DNA of 64,000 bases from Acanthaster planci (taxonomy: Eukaryota; Echinodermata; Asteroidea; Valvatida; Acanthasteridae). Positions 35,305 to 47,240 of this stretch are shown here, piece by piece (the stretch's first letter is position 1; every line of letters begins with the position of its first letter). Location: positions 409,661-473,660 of the forward strand of contig NW_019091559.1 in NCBI RefSeq assembly GCF_001949145.1, written 5' to 3'. The notes below the pieces were generated by a model. It saw only the letters and a program-made list of their open reading frames with translations. It had not been told where the DNA came from and ran no database searches. Position numbers and translations under genes: made by a program.

Positions 35305-35520
35305 GAATATGCCAACACTTTTCACCGGTGTTAACATTTCCTGGTATCGTTTCAAAACAGTTGATGTTACTTTTAACACTGCACTGTAACACTTGTAGGT
35401 GTATAGAGTAACTCCAGCGGTGTTAAGGTAACGCATTTGGTGTGGACATCTGATAACACCAAAAGGTTTTGTTTTGACACTAGTGTATTATTAACAGTGT
35501 TACCTCTGAATACACCCTGC
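35305..35520. repeat. GGTGTTAACACTG motif array
   Basis: Around a dozen GGTGTTA/TAACACC/AACACTG motifs in alternating orientation with irregular spacing. Non-coding; same architecture as the other palindromic motif arrays in the window. Confidence 0.5.
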
Positions 35521-38500
35521 CCGATGCCGCGGAACCCGTGCAGAAGACACAATCGCAGGGCTTCATTTAGGCAACGAACGCTGTACCAATAGGCTGTACC
35601 ATGTAGCGGGGGGGGGGAGCAGTTGCGGCCCCTCACACTGACAAAATCTGGTTCCATGTGGAAACGTCTAGTGAAATGGAACATACAATTTGTCACTTCA
35701 TGAAATCATTTTTTACCACAGCAGTCATGAATATCCATTATATGTATACTCTTCATGAGCGAAATCCATTTCCGGGGAATAAACAAGGGACGGTTTATTT
35801 CTCATCAGAAAACACTGTGTGCGCCGAAAAGGTGCATGCGCGTTTAGCGCTGGACGCGCTGAGAACGCAAAACAATTTCTGTTGAAATCGCAATCGAACT
35901 GTATTGTATGCGTGTACGTTGTCTGCCAGGTTGAATTTTTCACACCATTGTGTCTTCTCACTGCTTCTAGTCAAAGTTGATGACAAGTCCATGCTTTATC
36001 TGTTCACAAATATTATTACAGTGTACCTGCAATCAAGCTTTTCCAGATAATTTTTCTGTAACTGCATACTCTTCTTAAATCTACGGGAAAAGTTCCTTCG
36101 TACCCTATTTGGTTAAATGCAGTGAAAAACGTGCACGTTTTACACATTTAAAATTGCCCATGCTTTCTTGGAGAGGTGAAAGCGCTTTTACTATGATGTC
36201 ATCCATGGAGGGCATAGTTCAGTGCATAGGATTTTTTGGAATTGTGTACCAAGAATTTACTCAACGAGAAAGGGTTGTTTACTTGCTTATTGCTATGTAC
36301 TAAACAGCAGTACTTCACCAAATAAAAGAAAAAATATTATTTAGCGAATGAGAAAAGGCCAGCAGAATTAAATTTTAAAAAACAGGGCTAATGTGACATT
36401 TAGGCTTGTTCCTAGGATGACTTCAGTTTTGCTCATGAATATGGAAATACTCATTAGCATCAAACGGCAGTAAAATACCCGTTGAAATAGTGAAACAAAA
36501 ATGTAAACACGATTTACTGAAAAATGAAAGTGCAGTATGGAGGGTAGTATTTTAAAAAAACATTGGAGCCACCTTTTAAATTTGCTAAGTTTTCATTTTT
36601 GCCCAAATGGCCGCCCATACTACATTCGTCCAGGAATTAAATTATTGAAGTGCAGCTTTGGTCTGAATATCTTGACTCTGGCTGGTGGTAAGAGCGGGAT
36701 AGCCATTCATGCAATGGCTCCCTTGACCAATGGGGTTATTGCTCAAAATAGCCAACGAAACGCGCTTTTGGTTTTAGTTGAATTGATCATCAACGACACT
36801 TAAAGGCAAATTCTTTGGCGGACAACAAGCATATTTGGGGTATACCTCTTTTAAATTAAGAAAAGCCTTCCTTTATCGCTGAGACAATCCAGAGTTCTTT
36901 TACAAGACCAGTCGGGAGTTCCAGGTTACGAACATTAAACCAAAGAATGCTTACTACAGTCCATTTCAAAGGCTTTTCTAACTTCCACACTTGTGACTGA
37001 ATGGCTTTAAGTCATGTGGATCCCGATACCTGTCGTTGGTGAATGCGTGCATTCGGCTCGACCATGTTGTAGCTGCGTTCTTCGCAATTCAGCCTACGGG
37101 CTGCGAGTAGGGATGATTGACCTTGCCCCAATAATGACAATAATAAATACTGCACAGCTCAATATTATTTATTGAACTGTCAAAAATTTATACATTAATA
37201 TTGTTTACTTTCACTCATAAATACCTGGGACAAGTTTTCTATTCCTAGTGGTCGAAACGCGTCACGTGACCGTGTATTAATATTTGATAATGCCCGCTCC
37301 GTAAATCACGCGCTGGCACATGGATACAAGAGAGCTTAATCAGGTCTGAACAAACGCTGATAATGCCTGCGCCGCAGGCGAGGGCATTGGTCGCGTCCAT
37401 TCTTCTGAGCCAGTCTTATTTTTATTTAGTAAAAATAACGAGGTTCAGACATTTCACATTGATTAAAGTAGGACATAGAAAATATCCACTGTATCTGCAA
37501 AATCGGTTGGGTTGGGGATGACTGATTTCTCTTGTCAATAATCGTGATGACCTCATCAGACTGACTAATTTTAGTTGCAACCAGGCGACCCTTACGGGCC
37601 ATAATTGAACTGGTTTTTTTTTAATCTGACTGATGCGTTTAATTGTCATAAAGCACGCTACTGGTATAATACAGGGTTCCAATCTAGATATTTTGCTAGG
37701 ATTACATTTAATGGAGATCAATTGATGAGAATCTTGGAGAATCTTGATGAAGCTGACGAATACGTGTAGTAACATTCCGTGCTTCTGTTGTTAATTTTAA
37801 CATAGTCATGAGAAATTGAGTAAAATATTCCTTCATCATCTCACTCCGGCAGATATTTCTAAAACAAGATCCATTAATTTCCAGTGCCTTCCTTATAATC
37901 CTCGTACAGCCAAGAAATGACGGCTAGTTAATGGAATTTGTCTGCAAAGAAAAGACCTCGAGACATTTGGTTCACCGCAACACCTGCTCAGCAGATAGCT
38001 ATCAATAAAACTGCAGTGAGGTAGAGGGTTATTTTCGCCAGCACATCTCGTCATCGAGCAAACAAACCAAAGCCATCGATAAAAGACAATAACCACGATG
38101 GTATAGATGAAGCGACGTGAACATAATTCGGACACGCCCGGAAATTACATCGGGCCGCGGCCAGTTGAGAGACGCTCCTCTTCCAGTGTACGATGCTGTA
38201 TATATAGCATGGAACACAGAGTGGGCGTCCTTATCGTAGTGGATGCAGAAAACTTATCTCTTTATCAAATGGCAAGAAGACGTTGCAGAAGTTTTTGCAA
38301 ATCGGAAAAGGGATGGGCATAGAAAAGGAACTAATTGAGATCTGTTTCATGTCTACTTAGATTACCATTGGTTATAACGCGGGTATACGTGCGTCACACA
38401 TGCTGTACATTTTGTCGTCCCTTGCACTTCAGTATTTAGCGTCGGAGAAATGCAGCCATAATCTGGGGGGGGGGTTTACTTACATTTAAAATACAATACA

Positions 38501-38699
38501 TTTAAAACTGGACAAGTAGGCCTATGCCAAATTTCACGAGTAAACGAGCAGCAAAATGTTCACCTACTTACTTGATTTTAAAATCCTTAGACCACGTATT
38601 TCTTGACCGTCGGCGTGGCAGTATACCAACTGAAAATGCTGTACATTAAATTGTAAATTCGGTAGGGTTTTGACAGGTTGGACAGAGTTGTAACAAGTC

Positions 38700-40815
38700 G
38701 CTAATGATTGTGACTGTAGTAGCATTCAGTCAATGAGTCAACGTAATGACTCAAGTCAAACTGAGTTGTAACAAAGTGACACGGCCAAAAGTCGAGTTCA
38801 GTTGAGTCAAGTGTTAAGCTCGAGTCAATTCAAAGCACAAACATTTGAACACATTACGATAAATAAAAACAAGAGAAACAGTAGTTTTGGGCATTTTAAA
38901 ATTTACCTCAGGGTTACTACATATTGTAGTGGCCTGTGGTCACGTCAGCGCCCTGATGGGGCGAGAGCTAATTAATTATGCAATCCGCAGGCCACATTGC
39001 ACCTTGTGCGGACAGAGCCTCAACATTCACTGTAACAAATAGTCTCTCAGAGTCTACATTTCATTACTTTAGTTGGGTTGTACTTTTTTATCAATCCTCG
39101 AGTGTAAATTACTAATTTATAGACACTGTTTCGTTGATAATCAATGCTGATTCCAGTGTATGCAATAGATGAGGGTAATTACACAGAAAGGCTGAGCAAT
39201 ATACATGTATTTAGTCACGGTATGTGGTTGTGGCTGTGGGCGTCGGGTGTTCTCGAACTTTTAAGAGTGCGGTCTTTTATCGCCACTGCGAACTGAGCGA
39301 AGCCCAGGTAAGAAAGTTGCCCCAAAATTCCTTGCTTTCAGTACCTTTTCTAGGTTATGTACTGGGTACTCTCACTACACTTGTATCATCGTGACCACTG
39401 TTTGTATTATACTTGAGGCTAATTCATTTTGGGAGTGTTTTCGTAATCTCATTTGTGGGATTCCTTCACAATAGGTTTCTATGCCTCACACGTTACGCAT
39501 AAACCACACATATCACGTTGCATTAATGCTGTATGTAACAGTACTGTGCATGGTAGACCTCGTGTGTAACGTACACACTGTTTATTATAGCACAGCGCAT
39601 ACGTGAGACTGCTTTGTATCGATGGGGCATTGCAATATCTCCGTGGTTAATAAAGGGGACCAGATTTTGTTGATGTTGTTGTTGTCAAAGATTTCATTAG
39701 AAAACGCTTTTCCCGACGGAAGACACAACTGTATTAAGAGTACGGCAGATTGCCAGAGCACAGTCGAACTAGTGGCCTTGATCTGGTCTAAACATTTTTG
39801 GCTGGTTTGCTTCGAAATTGTAGGGCTACCCAATTAAAATTTTTAACCACTTTTTCACTTTGATTTGTGTAGAAACAAAATACCTGAAATGTAGGTCATA
39901 ATTTGACTCAAGGAATTCTGGAGAATTCCAATTGATCTTAGGGGCTCTATGTCCACCCTCATTAGGGTGATTTCCTTCTTCCCACCCTTCTTATGAGGGG
40001 CCTATGCACCGGGGCCACGGGGGGGGCAGAAAGTTTCCCTGAAACGTGTTCCTTTTTATTGAAAGCATCAGCATTTGAAAAGGTGACACTACAGTGCTTA
40101 TATATTTTGGATAAAAATTTCGAAACTCATCAACCGAAGACCTGGATATGCCATTTAATCACCCCCCCCCAAGTGCCGATTGTCAGTTTGGTACCATATC
40201 TTTATGACTCACTGTCTGATTTGGAGGGATCGCTGCACTTGCTTTGCGGATACTTGTGCGGATAGACTATACTAAGCATGGATGTAAATCCGGAGGGGGG
40301 TATAAATTGCTCCGGATGGTCCCCTCACAAACAAATTAAAAACAAATTAAAGGGGATTGTGAGGATTTTTTTGGGACTTCCGAACAACCAAAATATATCA
40401 CTCAAAAATAATGAAAAGCCATGAATATTCCGTTCTGATGTAAGTATCTGCTTGAATGCAATATTACAGACGTACGTCTAATTATGAGCAACGCCCGCTG
40501 TATAGTATTATTTGGTGTCAACCCCCCCACCCCCAAACAATTTTCAAATTTCCACAGCTGGGCAAGTCATCACTCACAGTTCCCTATCCCCATCACCCAA
40601 TTTCAAGCACAAATTTACGCCACGGATTATAAAAACTTTCATCTAGTTCACGTTTGTAGCTACATACATTGTTCACAAAAAAGGAAAGGTTAATGATGTT
40701 TATCTACTGGAAAACGACTCAATTGAGTCACTGCCAGCAAATGACTTGACTCTCGTCCTTCGTCAGAAGACCTGACTCGAGTGAATGATAAAAGGATTCG
40801 AGTCACAAAAATAAA
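38700..40815. mobile_element. Possible element with GAGTCA/GACTCGAG-rich arms
   Basis: TGAGTCAA and CGAGTC motifs cluster at 38700-38830 and again at 40710-40810, as at 5097-6290. The 1.9 kb between has no recognisable protein. Whether the two clusters belong to one insertion is uncertain. Confidence 0.33.
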
Positions 40816-43173
40816 AACAAACTTCTTCGAGAAAACAGAATTTGCCATGACTTATGCCAGCTTATAATGATCATGTCATATGTTATCATCAAGAGTAAGA
40901 TTTTGTGTGATCATTTTACAGCCGGATGTGGATTTTTAGGCGGCCCCTGGTGATGGGGTGATAGGTCCATCCTCCAGTATTGGATGATGAGGCATCAAGA
41001 ATATTCCCCCAAGGATGAGTCGGACAGCGGATATGCTATCAAGCATTAACTCTAATTGATTCATCGGTCTCATTTCAGCACTTGGGTTTGCACCTCAAAA
41101 CAAACCCTGTATGTAAAGCAATTATATAACTATTTAAACTAAAGAACATAGTCACACAGTAATTATTATTCTCAGAGTTACAAAAGTGTTCTTGCAAAAC
41201 AAGCAATTGAAATATAACTTATGCATTTTAATAAATTACCCCGGTGTGGTAGCTCAGAAACTGATGAGTTCTAGAGCTCAACATCAATCACGGACCCTGA
41301 AGGGAACGACATTTTTTAAGAGTACGCGCTAAATTTTTCCCTAGAAACTTCTTGACTTTGGGTAACTTCATTGCTTCTGTGTCATACGTTTTCTCTGCGC
41401 CATCTCTGGTGACGTATATACAAATGAAGTAGTAACATCAGTATGGCTAGACTGTGTGTACAGACAAATAGACCTATGTAGACGAACGCATACGTCTTCC
41501 ACTTAATCTTGGCCGAAGACTGGCTTTGGATGATTTCTTTTAAGGGTGCACTCCTATAAGTAAATTCCCATAGACATCATTGATAAATCCCTATACTTTA
41601 AATTACTTTTAAAATATTCACAACTCTCACAGGTTTCCAGGCTGGACAGAAAAATGATGTTCGACTCTTTAATTCTCCTTTTCAATTCTTAGTGGGTTGT
41701 CCAATGAATTTGAAAGTAATTCTCACCCAAAGCGGACCACCCCACAAATGAAGAAATTTTCCCTGCCCAGAAAAGTAGCCATTTTAAAAATTCACTCATG
41801 CAAAACGTTTAAATAGTGCCACTTCAGACCTGTCAGCATCCAAATTTTCTGGGCCAGAGGTTCAGTGCCATATTCTTGCAATTCCCAAATTCCATTGCTC
41901 TTAGGACTCTCAAAAATAGAATATTTTGAGTGCATGAGCTCGGCGGACATATTTCTGGCCTGCTTACATGCGTGCACCCCACTAGTTACGTGCACAAATA
42001 TCCGTGTGCATGTGACTTAACTAGATATTGATAGAGGGCGCTATCGCGAACATTTTTTAGCTACCAGACCTAAACACCTACAGACCAACAGCGCCAACTG
42101 AAATCAACTCATAAAGATGAAATCATGAGCTGAAGTCAACCAACATTTAACAAGAGTCTTTAAAGCAATGTAGGAATGAATGATATAAATTATAAATGTT
42201 GGATGATAACAAGAGGAGGCCAACGGCAAATACTTGGAAGCATTTATTCCACTAAAATGTGCTTTTATTCGATAATCTTCGAAACATTAAGTTGTTCTCG
42301 ACAGGGAAAACAATTCAACTCTTCGTTGACAATAGTTCCCATTTCGGTCTAATTTATCAAATTGTAGGTTCTACATGTCGCCACAAATTTGGTTAGTACA
42401 GCAGGGTATTAAACGACCTTGTAAAATGTGCATTTTTTGGTACCCATAGTTCGGCTTTAATTTGTATGTCTGATATATGGTCGTGGTTCCCCTAATCTGA
42501 CCATGAGAATTTGAAGCCCTTAAAGAGGTTTAGTTGCACGCTCAACGTGAATGCGAACGCGAAAAAAGTATGGACTATTGCTGACGTCATTGCTTCGTAC
42601 GTTTTGTCTCTTACGTATGGATAGTTCGCACGAACATTCAGTACGTGAAACATGGGATGTTGACATTGGATCAAGACGTGCGAATTTGCAACTTTTTTGG
42701 AAGGTTTAAAATTATGCATTGAACATTCGCTGATATGACATGGACATTTTTCGAAAGCGCGAAGGTAATACAACGGCTATTTTTAATGCTTGGTTTATGA
42801 TGATCAATTTATACTTCTTTTTAGAAATTTACTGGATGTGATTGATCATTTCTCCTTTTATTCGAGTGTTCATAGACGATGCTCATTTTGTGCGTGACGT
42901 GCATCTAAACTTTTAAACAGGCATTTGACACACGAATACGCCTGCGTAATACATGCATCTAAACCTCCCTAACTACTGCAGTTGTTTAACGCTAGTTGAC
43001 AGATGGTACACGCGTGTTACATGCCTCTTCGACCAATAGGGTGTCTGGATCCACCATATTCACGCTCGACTTAAATTTAAAATTGCGCGTCAATTTAGTG
43101 CCATCACAGTAATGGCGGCTCCTAAAGTAGTATCCACAGAGAAAAGAAAGAGGTATGGTACAGGATAGAAGGG

Positions 43174-43304
43174 GAATAGACCGATCCATTAAGCCCCGCC
43201 CTGTTGTGTCCTGACCAATCACGGACATGAATCTCGGAGCCTTGCGTGGCATTGGGGAAAAAGCCATGCGCTCAATGGCCGGGGCTTACCCGATCGGTCT
43301 ATTC
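43174..43304. mobile_element. 131-bp MITE-like element
   Basis: Terminal inverted repeats GAATAGACCGATC (left) and GATCGGTCTATTC (right), extending inward through AAGCCCCG / CGGGGCTT. Non-coding interior. Confidence 0.75.
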
Positions 43305-45229
43305 TGAGGCCACCAGCGGATGGACTGAATTTTTAGTTTGATGTATTCTATGTATAATGTATGGTTGTGTGTCAAGCTCATAGATCTCGTATAGTTATAT
43401 TTATTTATAGGACAGTGAATACAAGTTATCCTCTTTGGGATGACATCCCCCCAGTTGCACCACCCTTTTGCCTCTCCCTCCGCCAAGAAACATCTGTTTC
43501 ACGAAGTTAACTTTAAAAATTCTCTGACTTAGTTTTAAGATACATAATTTTGTCTTCTTCCTTTAACCTCAACAGTCATCAATCCTCCGATTTCATTATG
43601 ATTTTACGTACACACTAAGGGGTCAAGGAGTTAACGCTGTATAAATAGGATTTGTTCATGGCTGGGTATAAATAAATGTTGCTTCAAACAAAAGAGGCTG
43701 CTGGTGTGCAGTTTCGTTTCCTTCTTTCCTTTTTAACACTTCCTGAAACAACATGCAACTAAACGAGGAAATGAACTTCTAAATTAAGTTTAATAAACGG
43801 CTGCTGCATGTGATTAAGATACCAATCAAGTATAAAGTGCAAAATTGTGTTGAAATTGTACAAATAAACGACAAAACGAGATTAACTTCACTTAAATGAA
43901 CTTAACATCAAAATGTATAAGTCACTACTAGGTCTTATAGATATGGCTACATAAGTTGTAATTTACACTGTAACTGCTCTCTTTAAGTTAGCAAACTAAC
44001 TAAATCCTTTTTACTTACCATTTGGTTTTTATAACCAAAGATATCCGATAACATACGTATAGCCCTGCCTGCTAAAAACATGAGTGAGTTTGGGGAAGAT
44101 TAATAGAGACGTTTGGATACTGAGACAATAAGTCTGTTTTATAATAAACTGACGTACAGTTCATTGCAGCAACACGGGAAAGAAACCTCGCAAACTATAG
44201 GCTACGCTTTAAAATTGAGCTGACGGAATGGATACAAGTGCTCGCATTCATTTTTTCATCATTTATAATTATGTACAATATTCAATCAAATGTAGTGCTA
44301 AATGGTAACCAGCCCTATATAACCTGCCTTTTCGAGTTCCAAGTTTACGTCCTAGTCAGGGTAAATCCAACTTATCCCGATCGTCTATAAATCCACGCCA
44401 TTACATAGACGGAATACCATTCGAAAGTGAGACATTTACCGGTACGGTATACCATGCTACAGAATCCTACTTCCCCAAACAGCGATGCAGATAACTCCTG
44501 GGAATTGCCATAATATTCTAAAGGATAAATTTTCTTGTTGACAAACGTGTAATGTCAGGTATAAAACAGCACCGTGTTGCCCTTCCATTTCTCCCTGTAT
44601 CATATACAGAAAGTTATGATGCAAATATTTGTAGAATTTAACATACATGGTATTCACTTCACGTGAAACATAACTTAAATTTGTTTTAAACATGAAAAGA
44701 AATCCTGTAGTAGGTTTTGCCGTTATACCGACGGTTTTCTTCACATTACATTCCCAGTGTGGTCTATGACGTCTGCACCATTACTTAGGAATTCGTGGGT
44801 CTGAATCTCTTCAGCTTGTGATTTCTCTGCAACTCTCAAACCATACTAAGGATACAGTGCACATGTCAAGATAAGGGCAAAACCTAGCATACATTTTACA
44901 TTTCCTGCGCAAAGTTAACTTAATATCTTTGATTAACAATAAAGTAGCTAAGCACCTACCGACTTAACATGACGGGCAAAGGCATTTCAGACAGCATACC
45001 ATGTCCTTCTCTTTTTTATTAATTTTTAGATTTTGTTCATTTTCTTGAAAAAACTTATAGAGAATCTAAAATTACCATACAAAATTTAAGTAAAACAAAA
45101 ACCATCCTCATCAAAATAAGCTGTTTGATTCTAAACAGCAAGACACAAGAAAACCTCTGGTCCATCCGAGGACGACCAAAAGAACTATATATACATGCAA
45201 TTTGATCACGCAACTACAGTACATTAGTT

Positions 45230-45408
45230 CAGCGGCGTAGCCAGGATTCTGGGCATGGGAGCGAGCGGGGGACTTCACGCTAAAGTGGGGGGAATGACTG
45301 GATGTCGGATATATACATGTTTCTAATCAAGATTGGGATAGTGGAAGGGGGGCGACAGATGTTGCATGGGGGGGTGCGCCCCCACGCCCCCCCCCCGCCA
45401 TACCGCTG
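45230..45408. mobile_element. hAT-type non-autonomous element with 8-bp TSD
   Basis: The element starts CAGCGGCGTAGCCAGG and ends CCATACCGCTG. It is flanked by a perfect 8-base direct repeat CATTAGTT (45222-45229 and 45409-45416). CAG...CTG ends with an 8-bp duplication are typical of the hAT superfamily. The G/C-tract-rich interior encodes nothing. Confidence 0.82.
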
Positions 45409-46007
45409 CATTAGTTACTCTGAGCAGTAATGTTCTAAACTAATTGCCCAATTTTAGGGTTACTCAACAAGAAATCCAGTAATGATGACTAATTTAACAG
45501 TGTGTACAAATTCATGCATACGATATGGTTTGTTCTTTTTAAATTCCTTCAAGTTACATGTACATGTACTACAATACAATTGCCTTTATGTTAAATTGTA
45601 AGTTAAATCACCATTAGCTCATGTAAGTGCAATTGTAGGGAAACCCTTCTCTTGCATATTTTTAATCAAGTACTAACTCTACTGAAGTTAAGCCATTTTT
45701 TGCTTCTTCTCGGTAATATGCATTTATCTTTAGGTAGAAATTTGCACTCTAATTTACTTCGTGCGTAGTGTGATCGGTAGCTTCACTGTTCACATCCAAA
45801 ATCTTGAATATAAGAGTTTAAAAACGACATCAGAGTCAAGGAGCGTCTGATATCCAACCAAGTGTAACTCTTAAATTTCATGCTTCAGCCTTCATTACAG
45901 ATGCTGATGGATTTATAAAATGTCATTGTCCACGGGTAACATTTTTCGCGATCATGTAAATAGCTGATTCGTTAATATTTATTCAACTCGTATAAGTTGT
46001 GAAAAGG

Positions 46008-46013
46008 TTTATT
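46008..46013 (-). promoter_or_regulatory. Polyadenylation signal of the receptor gene
   Basis: AATAAA on the minus strand about 235 bases after the stop codon; a second lies at 45978-45983. Confidence 0.55.
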
Positions 46014-46245
46014 ATACTGGACCGATTTGTAACGCCTAGCACTGCAAAAATAGTGTAAAAAGTTTTCCAGAGTTGTTCAAGGTCTCGTTGGTTATTGTCA
46101 TTACTGACGCCTGGTCAAAAGCTCAGCATGCAGTGCTACACACTTGATACAGCCTGATTGCTGTATATTTGCTGATACTCAGGAATCATTGGTATCCACT
46201 ACAGTCATGAAGTTCAAGGCCGATACTACAACTGGTCACCTTAGA

Positions 46246-47240
46246 TCAAAGACAGTCTTCAACTGCTGAAGACTCAGATGTGGGCGGTTCGAGGGTGAAA
46301 TAAAAAGGTGACTCATCTGATTGCAGATCGGTCTGAGGTTCGACGCTTAGGATCTGATCTCCCACACTCAAACGTTGTTCAAACGCTTTGAGTTCGCAAT
46401 CCACCCCAGCAAAGTCAGCGGGGCAACCCATCACTGGTCCTTCTGAATCCACAACGGTTGGAAACGAGGGGAAGTCGACGTGTACGTCTGCTGTGGTCTG
46501 TGGTGTGCTCCGTAACTCATCTTGAATGTCGTTGACCACTTTATGGTCAATGTCACCACTGGAACCTCCTGGAAATTGCTCAGAGAAAGAGCTGCCAATT
46601 TCAGGAGGAAGGGGTGTCGATGGGATTCCCGTCTTAGGAGTGTCGGTATCAAGACAATCACTTAACGATTTAACATCTTCTGCCTCAGCAAGATTTCCAG
46701 GGACTAAAATTGACGGTGCCAAACCCAGATTGTCGGCAGGGGGGATCTGTGAGTTTGAATTCAGTTGCAGTGCTGTGCCTGGCCTGTCGACATCGACATA
46801 TTCACCAGGTGATTTACCACAGAAAGACGAGGGAGGAATTGGCGAGACTCTCGTTAGTTTGTCGACATCCATATAATCCCTGGTAGATTCGTCCTGTGAT
46901 TTGTCGGGAATGATAGATGTAACCTTAACATCCCAGCTAGCACCGATTCTAGCTCCTGCTCCGTCGACCTCACTCAGCTCCTCGTAAGGTTCCACGTAAT
47001 CGTCATCTTCACATACACGTGGCAGCGGGAGGTCTTCTCGTCTTAGCTTGTTACCGCCCGCTGCACCTAGATTTATAGTCACGTTCTCTCTCTTAGAGTT
47101 ATACTCCACATATCCATCTTCAGTCTTCCGGATCGGGGCAGGTGGCGGTGGTGTGACAGGGACAAAACTCCGACCGTCGTGACTCAATCCACGGATACCA
47201 ATGGCTATCTCTTCCTCGTAGGTCTGGTTCGTAAAGACAG
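46246..47240 (-). CDS. Receptor exon 8 (cytoplasmic tail, stop)
   Basis: 331 codons including the stop. Holds eight of the nine tail tyrosines, the PPPPAP stretch, and three degenerate repeats of the form [DE]-[YC]-[MVL]-D-[VT]-D at 367-372, 392-397 and 440-445, the last with Cys in place of Tyr. The C-terminus is EDCL. Confidence 0.9.

Larger units (their letters stand above)
33473..46007. other. Intergenic region upstream of HDC
   Basis: About 12 kb between HDC and the 3' end of the receptor gene. No exon with family similarity was found. It contains several foldback or motif-array elements (listed) and G/C tracts near 35610, 38466, 40020 and 45395. A 19-bp tandem duplication, ATGTCTAGTTATCC, lies at about 35120-35158. 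Confidence 0.5.
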
